Source of the DNA: CAZGXM01 sp964529795
GTDB taxonomy: Bacteria; Bacillota; JADQBR01
Reading direction: 5' to 3'
DNA: 39,473 nucleotides
NCBI GenBank assembly: GCA_964529795.1
Contig: CAZGXM010000017.1
Location: 1-39,473 of the forward strand
Positions 8,400-17,022 of the stretch are shown here, piece by piece; position 1 is the first letter of the stretch; each line of letters starts with the position of its first letter. The notes below the pieces were generated by a model. It saw only the letters and a list, made by a program, of their open reading frames with translations, ran no database searches and had not been told where the DNA came from. Made by a program: the position numbers and the translations under genes.

Positions 8400-9486
8400 A
8401 ACAGTTCTCCTTTAGCACTTTTACCAGTGTTTCGGCAAGCCTTTCGTTTTCCCCGCGCTTTCTCACCGCAACCCGGATGTACCCGGAATTCAACGTAGGA
8501 TATGTTTCGCAGTCCCGGACGATAATTCCTTCTTCAATTAATAACCTGCGGAGCGCCGTGGAAGTTAATCCTGTCTCTCGAATATCTATAAAGATGTAGT
8601 TTGCCCGGGGAAAAAAAGGTTTTATCCCAGGGATTGAATTCAGGCGTGCGAACAGCCACTCTTTCTCCCTGGCTATCAATTCCCTGGACCGGTTTATGTA
8701 ATCCCGCTGTCTGACGGCCACGCGCCCGGCAATTTGAGCCAAAACGTTAACACCCCAAGGGTCGCGTATGGAATTCAACCGCCCAATTACCTGCGTCGGC
8801 GCCACGACACAACCCAACCTCAGTCCGGGCAGGGCAAAAAACTTGGTTAGAGAATAAACGACAATTAAATTATTACTCTGTTGTACATAGGGTATCACAC
8901 TGGGCATATCCCTGACAAAGTCCCGGAAAGATTCATCAACCACCACGAAAGCGCCTGCTTCTTCGCCTTGTTGAATAATTTTCATCAATTCCTGCAAGCT
9001 CAATAAATTGCCCACCGGGTTGTTGGGATTGCACAGAAAAAGCGCGTCTCCCGGCAACAATACGTTTGTCAGCGCTCCTATATTCCACCTGAAACCGTTT
9101 TGCCGGGAAAGAGGGACAGAAAGGATTTCCGCCTTCACGGTTTCTGCAGCCAGCTGGTACTCGCTGAAGGTGGGTTGGGGGATGACCACCCTTTTGGGTT
9201 CCAAAAGACGTACCAGCAGGTAAATCAGCTCCGAAGCACCGTTCCCGCAGGCCACCATTCGGGGGTCCGCGTCCAGGTATGCCGCCACCTCCTGATTCAA
9301 AGCTCCTGCATCAGGTTCGGGATAATTGACTATTTCACTGATACCGGTGCGGATTGCCTCCGCCACCGCCGGGGCCAATCCCAGCGGGTTGATGTTGGCG
9401 CTGAAATCAAGATAATTCTTCGCCCCGAAACGGTCAATCACCTCTTTTATGTTCCCCCCGTGCTGTCTTAACTTATTACCCGGCAT
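8368..9486 (-). CDS. cobD: L-threonine-O-3-phosphate decarboxylase
   Basis: CobD is a PLP enzyme that makes (R)-1-amino-2-propanol phosphate, the linker attached to adenosylcobyric acid. It resembles histidinol-phosphate aminotransferase: LDFSANINPLG near the N-terminus, FLCNPNNPVGN for cofactor and substrate binding, and the PLP lysine in YSLTKFFALPGLRLG. The product is 372 residues from ATG 9486, which has the ribosome site TAGGAGTG; an upstream TTG at 9516 is open but lacks support. Placement between cobS and cobC favours CobD over HisC. The long C-terminal cysteine-rich zinc extension of some CobD proteins is absent. Confidence 0.9.
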   Translation of the reverse strand: MPGNKLRQHGGNIKEVIDRFGAKNYLDFSANINPLGLAPAVAEAIRTGISEIVNYPEPDAGALNQEVAAYLDADPRMVACGNGASELIYLLVRLLEPKRVVIPQPTFSEYQLAAETVKAEILSVPLSRQNGFRWNIGALTNVLLPGDALFLCNPNNPVGNLLSLQELMKIIQQGEEAGAFVVVDESFRDFVRDMPSVIPYVQQSNNLIVVYSLTKFFALPGLRLGCVVAPTQVIGRLNSIRDPWGVNVLAQIAGRVAVRQRDYINRSRELIAREKEWLFARLNSIPGIKPFFPRANYIFIDIRETGLTSTALRRLLIEEGIIVRDCETYPTLNSGYIRVAVRKRGENERLAETLVKVLKENCYAGNVFDSSR

Positions 9487-9516
9487 AGCTGTCACTCCTA
9501 TTAGAAAAAAACTCAA

Positions 9517-10275
9517 TTAAACTGCGAAAAGGAAAAACAGCAGCCACACCACTTCTGAGCCCTCATTAATCCAACCGTAGACATCCCCTGTAAAGCCGCC
9601 CAACAACCTGGTGACGGCTGCCGCAGCAATTACCGCTGCCACTATGGTGCCAGCGGTAACGATAATTCCCTGCGGCCCCAACAACAGGCCGCCGCTGGAA
9701 ACTGCAGTTGCCAAGGCAAAGATAACATCCTGCAATTTCAAAGAGTCAGCAAAGGCTTTGCCCAGCCCCTCCCGGCGGACATAGGGGAAAAAGTACGTTG
9801 CCAGCACTATGTTCAACCGTCCCGCAGCAGGCATCACCAGCAGCGCCGCCATTACCAGTTTCGCCGGTTGCTGCTGGAGCTGGAGCAGGAGTGACCATTT
9901 GAGCAGGAGCAGCACAACCACTGACACCACGCTGTGGGCGCCCACCCGGCTGTCCCGGAGAATTTCCAGCCTTCTTTCCCTGGTCCGCCCGCAGAACAAC
10001 CCGTCCATCGTGTCCATAAAGCCGTCCAAATGCAGGGCCCCGGTAACGGCTACCTCCACTAGGATTATCACTGCCGCAATAGACGCGGGTATCAGCACGG
10101 GCCGGACCAGCCAAAATGCGCCTGCTAAAAAAGTGCCTGTCAACAGTCCTACCACGGGGAAAAAAGCCATGCAGCGGGCAAAATCCTCGCTGTCTACTTT
10201 CACCGGAGGCCACGCGGGCAGCCTGGTCAAAAACTGCACCGCGCAGATAAATCTCTTGATAATCAAGAAGCTCAC
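9517..10275 (-). CDS. cobS: Adenosylcobinamide-GDP ribazoletransferase (cobalamin synthase)
   Basis: CobS is the integral membrane enzyme that joins adenosylcobinamide-GDP to alpha-ribazole (phosphate), releasing GMP. The 252-residue sequence is strongly hydrophobic, with about six to eight membrane segments. It carries the N-terminal CAVQFLTRLP and the metal-binding aspartate motif LHLDGFMDTMDGLF typical of the family. It starts at GTG 10275, overlapping the cobT TGA by four bases (GTGA) with GAGGGAG upstream, so it is translationally coupled to the gene that makes its alpha-ribazole-phosphate substrate. Confidence 0.94.
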   Translation of the reverse strand: MSFLIIKRFICAVQFLTRLPAWPPVKVDSEDFARCMAFFPVVGLLTGTFLAGAFWLVRPVLIPASIAAVIILVEVAVTGALHLDGFMDTMDGLFCGRTRERRLEILRDSRVGAHSVVSVVVLLLLKWSLLLQLQQQPAKLVMAALLVMPAAGRLNIVLATYFFPYVRREGLGKAFADSLKLQDVIFALATAVSSGGLLLGPQGIIVTAGTIVAAVIAAAAVTRLLGGFTGDVYGWINEGSEVVWLLFFLFAV

Positions 10276-11330
10276 TCACTCCCTCTGGAAACGCCGGCAT
10301 CTTCAAAGGTGGCCATTTCATGCAAAATCTTTAACGCAGCATCCACCATCAGCATGGCCAGCGCTGCACCGGTACCTTCTCCCAGGCGCATATCCATCAG
10401 CAGCGTGGCCTTAATACCCATGGCCTCCAGCATCTTTTTGTGCCCCGGCTCCACGGACAGGTGCGAGCCGATGAGGTAGTGCCTGGCCATGGGGGCAAGT
10501 TTGGTGGCCACCAGTGCCGCGGCCCCGGAAATAAAGCCGTCCACCAGCACCGGCACCCGCCGTGCCGCTGCCCCCAGCACCACCCCGGCCAGGCCGGCTA
10601 TTTCCAGACCGCCGACTTTGGCCAGTACTTCCAGGGGTTTGTCCGGGTCCGGCTGGTTGACTGCCAAAGCCCGTTTGATGGCCTCGATTTTTCGCTGCAG
10701 GCCGTCATCGTTAACACCGGTACCCCGGCCCACGGCTTCTTCTGCCGGAACCCCTTCAAATGCCGCTAACAGCGCCGCACTGGGGGTGGTGTTGCCGATG
10801 CCCATATCTCCCAGGGCCACCAGGGAAACCCCCTGGTTGACCTGCTCGTTGGCCATATCAATACCCACTTCCAGGGCAGCCACTGCCTCATCCACCGTCA
10901 TGGCCGGTCCCCGGGCCATATTCCTGGTACCGTACGCCACCTTGCGTTTCACCAAGCCGGGCAGGTCCGGCAGGTCCCGGGCCACACCTACATCCACCAT
11001 ACATAAGGTTGCCCCGGCATGCCGGGCCAGGACATTGATGGCTGCCCCGCCGTTGGCAAAATTATAGACCATCTGGGGAGTGACCTCCTGGGGAAAAGCG
11101 CTGACACCTTCAGCAACCACCCCGTGGTCTCCGGCCATGAGGATAATTCCTTTCCTGGGTAACGGGGGCATCACCTGGCCGGTAATGCCGGCAATCTGCC
11201 TGGCAATTGTCTCCAGCACTCCCAGGCTGCCCGGCGGCTTGGTCAGGTTGTCCAGGCGCTGCTGGGTTTCCGCCATCACCGCTTCGTCCAGCGGCTCAAT
11301 GGCCTGAATGGTTTTTTCCAACTTGCTCAT
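10272..11330 (-). CDS. cobT: Nicotinate-nucleotide--dimethylbenzimidazole phosphoribosyltransferase
   Basis: CobT transfers ribose phosphate from nicotinate mononucleotide to the lower-ligand base, giving alpha-ribazole phosphate. The 352-residue product has the standard length and motifs: KPPGSLGVLE near residue 32, the MAGDHGVVAEGVSAFPQEV segment, GDMGIGNTTPSAAL, and GRGTGVNDDGLQRKI. ATG 11330 follows a very strong ribosome site, AAGGAGGT. No lower-ligand base synthesis gene (bza/bluB) is in the window, so which base is activated cannot be told. Its ribosome site lies directly after the cobO remnant. Confidence 0.95.
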   Translation of the reverse strand: MSKLEKTIQAIEPLDEAVMAETQQRLDNLTKPPGSLGVLETIARQIAGITGQVMPPLPRKGIILMAGDHGVVAEGVSAFPQEVTPQMVYNFANGGAAINVLARHAGATLCMVDVGVARDLPDLPGLVKRKVAYGTRNMARGPAMTVDEAVAALEVGIDMANEQVNQGVSLVALGDMGIGNTTPSAALLAAFEGVPAEEAVGRGTGVNDDGLQRKIEAIKRALAVNQPDPDKPLEVLAKVGGLEIAGLAGVVLGAAARRVPVLVDGFISGAAALVATKLAPMARHYLIGSHLSVEPGHKKMLEAMGIKATLLMDMRLGEGTGAALAMLMVDAALKILHEMATFEDAGVSRGSE

Positions 11331-11344
11331 TTGGGTCTACCTCC

Positions 11345-11601
11345 TTAATATTCTATTCCCCTGCGGCTGTCCACACCCCGGTCAAAAGGATATTTCAGCG
11401 CAGAAAATTCCGTCAGATAGTGTGCCTGTTCAATGATTTTTTCCGGCATGGTCCGCCCCCGGAATAGGTACTGCCTTTCATAAACTGTATCAGCGCCACC
11501 CGGGCACCGTATCCCAGGGCGCGCAGTACCAGTGCCAGCGCCGCGGTGGTTTTCTCCTTGCCGCTGCCCAGGTAGACATGAATACGTCCGCAGTCATCCA
11601 C
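11345..11601 (-). pseudogene. cobO: Internally deleted cob(I)yrinic acid a,c-diamide adenosyltransferase (cobO/btuR) remnant
   Basis: The intact gene would make the ATP:corrinoid adenosyltransferase (about 175-185 residues). Here only two ends remain. GTG 11601, behind GGAGG, opens a 62-residue frame with GRIHVYLGSGKEKTTAA and ALIQFMKG, the CobO P-loop start; it drifts out of frame and stops at 11413. A second frame (11449-11345) reads MPEKIIEQAHYLTEF and ends DSRRGIEY, the characteristic CobO C-terminus. About 90 central residues are missing and the two pieces are in different frames. The P-loop also has Glu where GDGKGKTT has Gly. Its start still overlaps cobB. Loss of function is inferred; a sequencing or assembly error is possible. 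Confidence 0.85.
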
Positions 11602-12976
11602 GGGATACCAGCCTCCTGTACCGTTTACAAAACCGGATAAATCGCTGTGCTGCCTTCCACTGACCAAACAAATGCAAATGGAGATATGATGCCAGCAAAT
11701 TGTCTTTTGCATAGCCATCGGGTCTACCGTCCGCACCGCGCCCTCCGTAAAAACTGAAAGCCGTATTTGTCTCCCCGGCAGCGGGTAAGTAATGAGAATA
11801 ATGAAACTCGTGTCCGTTTAACCTCTCTCCCCTGCTACAGAGAAGGTTGTCATACCGCGCAACGGCGGTGACGTATCCCATCCCAGCCAGTTTTTTTGTC
11901 ATCACTGAAAATCCCGGCACCAGCCCCGCCATCGGGTAGCTGTTCCCTTTCAGGTCGGTAACCTGCCGGCTGAGATACATGAAGCCGCCGCACTCGGCAT
12001 AAATTGGCATCCCCGCTTCACCAGCCTCATGTAACGCAGCAATCATTTTCCGGTTGGCGGATAACTGCTGTAAGTACATTTCCGGGAAACCGCCGCCGAT
12101 GATTACGCCATGCACATCCACCGGCAGTGCCCTGTCATGCAACGGGCTGAAGAAAACCAGCCTTGCCCCGCAGGCGGTGAGGACATCGAGGCTGTCCTGG
12201 TAGTAAAAGTTAAATGCTTCATCCCTGGCAACGGCCACCGTCACACGCCGGGACTGCGGTTGAGGCAGGGCGGGAAGCGCCAGCGGCGGCGCGCTTTCCG
12301 CAATTTTGATCACCTGTTCCAAATCCACCGCTTTTTCCGCATGCCTTCCCAGCGCAGCCACCTTTTCCCTGGCCTGATTATTTTCCGCAACGGGCAGCAG
12401 CCCCAGGTGCCGCTCAGGAGTGAAAAGGTCGCCATTGCGGTACACTGCACCCAGTACCGGCACACCACAGTACCTTTCAATTGCCTTCCTGACCATGTCA
12501 CGGTGCTTATCACTGCCTACTTTATTGATAATCACACCGGCCACCTGCAGGTCCGGCCAGTAGTTCTGAAAGCCGCAGACCACTGCGGCGGCGCTCTGAC
12601 CCATGGAACGGACATCCACCAGCAGGATTACCGGGGCCTTGAGCAGCCGGGCAACATGGGCGGTGGAACCCGTACCACCGGTGCGGGCGCCGTCAAAAAG
12701 CCCCATCACGCCTTCAATAACACTTATTTCCACCCGGGATGCCGCCGCACAAAAGGATTGATAAACCCCGTCCTCGCCCATCAACCAGCAATCCAGGTTA
12801 CGGGAAAAGCGCCCGGTGGCCAGGCGGTGATAGCCCGGGTCAATGTAGTCAGGCCCCACTTTAAATCCCTGCACGCAATAACCGCGTTTGCTCAAAGCGG
12901 CCATTAGCGCAACAGCTAACGTGGTTTTTCCCACACCGCTGTGTGTGCCGGCAATGACCACTCTCGGCAGCTTCAT
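11594..12976 (-). CDS. cobB: Cobyrinic acid a,c-diamide synthase
   Basis: This enzyme (CobB/CbiA) amidates the a and c carboxylates of cob(II)yrinate using glutamine and ATP. The 460-residue protein has the ATP-binding GTHSGVGKTT at residues 10-19, the family segment FKVGPDYIDPGYH, EGVMGLFDG, and a C-terminal class I glutamine amidotransferase domain with the nucleophile in IYAECGGFMYL and the histidine region GHEFHYSH. ATG 12976 overlaps the cbiB TGA (ATGA). Its last codons overlap the start of the cobO remnant. Its activity on the cobalt-containing precursor follows from the anaerobic pathway genes around it. Confidence 0.95.
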   Translation of the reverse strand: MKLPRVVIAGTHSGVGKTTLAVALMAALSKRGYCVQGFKVGPDYIDPGYHRLATGRFSRNLDCWLMGEDGVYQSFCAAASRVEISVIEGVMGLFDGARTGGTGSTAHVARLLKAPVILLVDVRSMGQSAAAVVCGFQNYWPDLQVAGVIINKVGSDKHRDMVRKAIERYCGVPVLGAVYRNGDLFTPERHLGLLPVAENNQAREKVAALGRHAEKAVDLEQVIKIAESAPPLALPALPQPQSRRVTVAVARDEAFNFYYQDSLDVLTACGARLVFFSPLHDRALPVDVHGVIIGGGFPEMYLQQLSANRKMIAALHEAGEAGMPIYAECGGFMYLSRQVTDLKGNSYPMAGLVPGFSVMTKKLAGMGYVTAVARYDNLLCSRGERLNGHEFHYSHYLPAAGETNTAFSFYGGRGADGRPDGYAKDNLLASYLHLHLFGQWKAAQRFIRFCKRYRRLVSRG

Positions 12977-13935
12977 CCAACCACCTCAATCAGTATCATG
13001 ATTCCGCCTGCAGCGGCGGCAAACAGCGCCGCGGCAATTCTCATCAGACTTACGGTTGTCTTGATATCTTCCGGCGCCATTTCCCGCAAATTATCCCCCA
13101 TGGTGGCGCGAAAACTGGGCCGGCCAAAATAATAGTTCTCACCGCCCAGCTGTATGCCCAGGCCGCCGGCCACCAGTGATTCGGGAATGCCGCCGTTGGG
13201 GCTGGGATGTTTTTTGGCATCCCTGAGCATAATTTTTACCGCTCTGCCGGCATCCAGCTTTTTCAGGACAAGGGCAGTAAGCAGCATGGGGACAACCAGC
13301 CGCGCCGGCAGGTAATTTGCCCCGTCGTCCAGCCGGGCTGCAAACCAGCCGAAATGGCGGTACCGCTCGTTTTTATAACCAATCATGGAGTCCAGGGTGT
13401 TCACCGCCTTGTAGGCCATGGCCAGCGGTACGCCGCCCAGGACAGCATAAAAGAGGGGTGCCACCACCCCGTCCACCAGGTTCTCCGCAACCGTTTCCAC
13501 CGCCGCCCGTACTACCTCGGCAGCAGGCAGGGCAGCCGTGTCCCGGCCGACAACCATGCCCACCGCGCTCCTGGCCACAGGCAAATTACCCTTCTGCAAG
13601 CGGTGGTAAACTTCAAAGGCTGCACCAGCCAAACCCCTGACCGCCAGGGTGGTGGAAAGCAGCCAAAGATTGGCGGCCAAACCCAACCAGAAGTTGAGGG
13701 TATACAGTTCTCCAATCAGCACCAAAGTAACCACGTAGGTACCAGCCACTACCGTCAATGCCAGCACCGCCCCGGCAAATTTTTCAGCGGCAGGTGCGGT
13801 GAAAAACTTCCGCAGCAAGCCTTCACCCTGCGTAATAACTTTACCAATGGCCCCCACCGGGTGGGGTATTCCCCGCGGGTCTCCCACGACCAGATCTACC
13901 AGGTACGCACCCCAAAAAACATATACCTTGAACAT
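12973..13935 (-). CDS. cbiB: Adenosylcobinamide-phosphate synthase
   Basis: CbiB (CobD in Pseudomonas naming) is a membrane enzyme that attaches aminopropanol phosphate to adenosylcobyric acid. The 320-residue sequence starts MFKVYVFWGAYLVDLVVGDP and contains PHPVGAIG, GVVAPLFYAVLGGVPLAMAY, and HPSPNGGIPESLVAG, all family hallmarks, with about five membrane segments. ATG 13935 follows GGAAGGTG; a longer TTG start at 13950 would overlap that site. It lies 19 bases after cobQ and overlaps cobB by four bases. Confidence 0.94.
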   Translation of the reverse strand: MFKVYVFWGAYLVDLVVGDPRGIPHPVGAIGKVITQGEGLLRKFFTAPAAEKFAGAVLALTVVAGTYVVTLVLIGELYTLNFWLGLAANLWLLSTTLAVRGLAGAAFEVYHRLQKGNLPVARSAVGMVVGRDTAALPAAEVVRAAVETVAENLVDGVVAPLFYAVLGGVPLAMAYKAVNTLDSMIGYKNERYRHFGWFAARLDDGANYLPARLVVPMLLTALVLKKLDAGRAVKIMLRDAKKHPSPNGGIPESLVAGGLGIQLGGENYYFGRPSFRATMGDNLREMAPEDIKTTVSLMRIAAALFAAAAGGIMILIEVVG

Positions 13936-13954
13936 TTCAGCACCTTCCAAAAGA

Positions 13955-15481
13955 CTAAAGCCCCATAATCTGACACAACAGCCGCATATTCAAACTGTCA
14001 CGCACCGCCCGGGCCAGCTTGTTGTAGTTCTCCTGCCGCCGGGCCGGGGTGTCGCTGCCTGCCCGGGCCAGCGGTTCCAGCCCCCGTTGCACGCGCAGCT
14101 TGTTTAACAGGTACCGGCGCCACCGGTCGTTGTCAAAGATACCGTGCAAGTAGGTACCAAGAACATTGCCTGCCTCGTTTACGGCACCGTCCAGTGCTTC
14201 CACCTGTTCCCGGGACCGCCGGGTAATGCGGAATGCCGGCCTGGCCCCAGGGCCCAGAGTTGTCCGGCCCATATGAATTTCATAGCCGGAAAACTCCTGC
14301 CCGTAAAAAGCTTCCAGCAGCGGACCGCTGCCCACACACCGGGCCCGGGCCTGGTTGGTGACTTTTTGGGGTTCAAAGACGGTTACCAGATCCAAAAGCC
14401 CCAGTCCTCTTGCTTTCGCAACGGCCGCCTCGGTACCGTGGGGGTCCTTTAGTTCCCGGCCCAGGATTTGCAACCCGCCGCAGATGCCGATAACCGGGCA
14501 TCCCCCGGCGGCCAGAGACTTGATCCTGTCCGCCAGCCCGGACCTTTCCAGATGTAAAGCATCCTCAATGGTATTTTTGCTGCCGGGAATAATGATTAAA
14601 TCCGGCTCTTTCAGCTGGGAGACTTCCTTGACATAGCCCAGCTGCACGTCCGGTTCAGCCTCAAGACTGTCAAAGTCGGTGAAATTGGAAATCCGGGGCA
14701 GGTAAATTACCACCACATGCAGCTTTTCGCCGCTTTCTGCCGCGGCAGTGCCGGCACATTCCAGCACCACGGAATCCTCTTCAGGAACTTTGAAACCGGT
14801 AAAATAAGGCACTACTCCCAACACCGGCTTGCCGGTCTTTTTTTCCAGAAAATCCACCGACGGCTGTAGCAGTTTGAGGTCACCGCGAAATTTATTGATG
14901 ATGATACCCTTTACCATGTCCCTTTCATCCTTATCCAGCAGTTCCAACGTGCCCACCACCGAGGCCAAAGCCCCGCCCCGGTCAATATCCGCCACCAACA
15001 GCACCGGCGCGCTGGCCATTTTGGCCACCCGCATGTTCACAATATCCCGGTCCTTGAGATTTACCTCCGCCGGGCTGCCGGCACCTTCAATCACCGCTAC
15101 CTGAAAACCGTCAATATACTGCAGGCAATCTTCGATTACTCCCAGGGCAGTGGTGTTAAAGTCCAGGTGATATTCCCCGGCGCTCATGTCCCGCACCGGC
15201 CTGCCTAAAAGCACTACCTGGGACCTGGCATCGCCGGTGGGCTTTAATAAAATGGGATTCATGCGCACATCCGGCTCAATTCCCGCGGCCTCGGCCTGAA
15301 CCACCTGGGCCCGGCCCATTTCCCCGCCGTCTTTGGTCACGAAGGAATTCAAGGCCATATTCTGCGCTTTAAAAGGTACCACGCTGTACCCGTCCTGGAA
15401 AAAAATCCGGCAGAGCGCGGCGGCCAGCACGCTTTTTCCCACGTTGGAAGAAGTACCCTGGAGCATTATTTTTTTTGCCAT
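13955..15481 (-). CDS. cobQ: Cobyric acid synthase
   Basis: CobQ (CbiP) performs the b, d, e and g amidations that turn adenosylcobyrinic a,c-diamide into cobyric acid. The 508-residue product has the family length. The N-terminal dethiobiotin-synthetase-like ATPase shows GTSSNVGKSV and PFKAQNMALNS. The C-terminal glutaminase-like domain shows GSKNTIEDAL, the nucleophile region GICGGLQILG, YEIHMGRT and the histidine in YLHGIFDN. The pathway normally adenosylates before this step, so the nearby broken cobO matters for its supply of substrate. ATG 15481 overlaps cobU by 16 bases. Confidence 0.96.
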   Translation of the reverse strand: MAKKIMLQGTSSNVGKSVLAAALCRIFFQDGYSVVPFKAQNMALNSFVTKDGGEMGRAQVVQAEAAGIEPDVRMNPILLKPTGDARSQVVLLGRPVRDMSAGEYHLDFNTTALGVIEDCLQYIDGFQVAVIEGAGSPAEVNLKDRDIVNMRVAKMASAPVLLVADIDRGGALASVVGTLELLDKDERDMVKGIIINKFRGDLKLLQPSVDFLEKKTGKPVLGVVPYFTGFKVPEEDSVVLECAGTAAAESGEKLHVVVIYLPRISNFTDFDSLEAEPDVQLGYVKEVSQLKEPDLIIIPGSKNTIEDALHLERSGLADRIKSLAAGGCPVIGICGGLQILGRELKDPHGTEAAVAKARGLGLLDLVTVFEPQKVTNQARARCVGSGPLLEAFYGQEFSGYEIHMGRTTLGPGARPAFRITRRSREQVEALDGAVNEAGNVLGTYLHGIFDNDRWRRYLLNKLRVQRGLEPLARAGSDTPARRQENYNKLARAVRDSLNMRLLCQIMGL

Positions 15482-16026
15482 GCCAGCAGTTCGCCCCTTT
15501 CTTTTAACTTTAACGGCATCCCGGCCACCGTCAGGTAAGCATCATCGGCGGCAGCCGCAAGAACCTGGTTGACGCTGCCCAGCAAGTCGACAAACTGCCG
15601 GGACAAGAGGCTTTCGCCAATCAGCCCCCAGCCAACTTCGCCGGATACCATAATTACCCCGCTTTTCATGAATTTTACCGTTTCTGCCAGGCACTTGGCC
15701 TGTGCCAGGACATCGCTTTTTTCCTGGCGGAACAAGTGGTTTGACACCCACATGGTAATGCAGTCAATGAGTATTACCGGGTACCGTCCGTCTATCTTTA
15801 CCAAAAGTGAGACAAGGTCCAGGGGTTCCTCATAAGTTGCCCAGGCACCGGGACGCCGGCGGCGGTGGGCCTCTACCCGCTGCCGCATTTCATCATCCAG
15901 GACCCTTGCTGTGGCCACGTAAGCCGCCCTGTCACCGCCCAACTGCCCGGCCAGCTGCTCGCCGAAGGCGCTCTTGCCGCTGCGGCAACCACCGGTAATA
16001 AAGATAAACTGCCCGTTTTCAGCCAT
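15466..16026 (-). CDS. cobU: Adenosylcobinamide kinase / guanylyltransferase
   Basis: CobU phosphorylates adenosylcobinamide and transfers GMP to give adenosylcobinamide-GDP, the CobS substrate. The 186-residue protein has the P-loop GGCRSGKSAFGE at residues 12-23, the VATARVLDDEM segment, the basic RRRRP after the histidine at which GMP is attached, and SGEVGWGLI. It starts at ATG 16026 behind a G-rich ribosome site, 12 bases after cbiC, and overlaps the cobQ start. Confidence 0.95.
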   Translation of the reverse strand: MAENGQFIFITGGCRSGKSAFGEQLAGQLGGDRAAYVATARVLDDEMRQRVEAHRRRRPGAWATYEEPLDLVSLLVKIDGRYPVILIDCITMWVSNHLFRQEKSDVLAQAKCLAETVKFMKSGVIMVSGEVGWGLIGESLLSRQFVDLLGSVNQVLAAAADDAYLTVAGMPLKLKERGELLAWQKK

Positions 16027-16038
16027 AGCCTCCGCCCC

Positions 16039-16662
16039 CTATCCCTCGAAGCTGTACAGCAGGGCATTGACCACCGCGGCGGCAATGGTACTGCCGCCCC
16101 GGGTGCCCCGGACGGTTAAATACGGTATGCCGGCACCTGCCAGTAATTCCTTGGATTCCCTGGCCCCCACAAAGCCTACCGGTGTGCCCACAATAACCCC
16201 GGGCTTGACGCCCCGGGACGCCATTTCCAGCACCGTAAACAAAGCCGTGGGGGCATTGCCGATTACCACCATGTTGCCGTCAAGTAAATCTTGAGACATG
16301 CGGGCAGCGGTCATTGCCCGGGTTTCCCCGGTGTTTTTCGCCGCCGCGGCCACCGCCGGCTCACTGATACGGCAGATAACCTGACCGCCCAAGGCAGTAA
16401 CACGTTTCTCGTTGATACCGGTTTTAATCATGTTTACATCAGTGTAAATGATAAAATCCTTTTTCCTGAAAATTTGACAGGCTCTGCTGACAAAATCCGG
16501 GTGACAGTTTATCAGGGAAACTATGGCCGGGTCACCGGTGGTATGGATGATGCGGCGGTAAATCCGCTCCTCCACCGGCGCCAGCCCCAGACCGGCAGTG
16601 TACCGGCCCACTATCTCCATACTTTTGGCCAGGATGGCTTCCGGATTTTTTATATAATCCAT
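16039..16662 (-). CDS. cbiC: Cobalt-precorrin-8 methylmutase
   Basis: CbiC moves the methyl group from C-11 to C-12 of cobalt-precorrin-8 to give cobyrinic acid. The product is 207 residues. HTTGDPAIVSLI contains the catalytic histidine region; IGNAPTALF and GTPVGFVGARESKELL are conserved near the C-terminus. It starts at ATG 16662, directly after the cbiX TAG, with GGGAGGT seven bases upstream. Confidence 0.95.
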   Translation of the reverse strand: MDYIKNPEAILAKSMEIVGRYTAGLGLAPVEERIYRRIIHTTGDPAIVSLINCHPDFVSRACQIFRKKDFIIYTDVNMIKTGINEKRVTALGGQVICRISEPAVAAAAKNTGETRAMTAARMSQDLLDGNMVVIGNAPTALFTVLEMASRGVKPGVIVGTPVGFVGARESKELLAGAGIPYLTVRGTRGGSTIAAAVVNALLYSFEG

Positions 16663-17022
16663 CTAGCCTACCTCCCGGATACGGTCCATGATGATATCGG
16701 CAATACGCCGGTCCGGGCCCAAATTTCTTGCAAAGACCATGTTCACGCTATACTTTTCCTGCAGCCGCCGGATATCTCCGGGTATGTCCTCCTGCACGTG
16801 AATGCCCCGGTAAAGAAACAGCGGCATGACGATGATCTGCTTTGCCCCCTGACCCACTAATTTTTTTACGGAAGCTTCCAGGTCGGGTTCACAGCGCCCC
16901 ATAAATGCCGGTTCCACCAGGTCAAATTCTCCCCGCTCCTTTACCATTTCCACAATATCGTGCAGTGCCCGGTTGGCTTCCGCCGCCCTGCTGCCGTGGC
17001 CCAAAACTATTACTGCCTTCAT
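16663..17022 (-). CDS. cbiX: Sirohydrochlorin cobaltochelatase, short CbiX type
   Basis: This class II chelatase inserts cobalt into sirohydrochlorin at the entry to the anaerobic pathway. At 119 residues it is a short, single-domain CbiX(S)-type protein, as opposed to the two-domain bacterial CbiX(L); such proteins work as homodimers. The two metal-handling histidines are visible in VLGHGSR (His9) and RGIHVQED (about His74). ATG 17022 overlaps the cbiJ TGA (ATGA) with AAGGAGAGGG upstream. Sirohydrochlorin ferrochelatase activity cannot be excluded from sequence, but the operon argues for cobalt. Confidence 0.9.
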   Translation of the reverse strand: MKAVIVLGHGSRAAEANRALHDIVEMVKERGEFDLVEPAFMGRCEPDLEASVKKLVGQGAKQIIVMPLFLYRGIHVQEDIPGDIRRLQEKYSVNMVFARNLGPDRRIADIIMDRIREVG

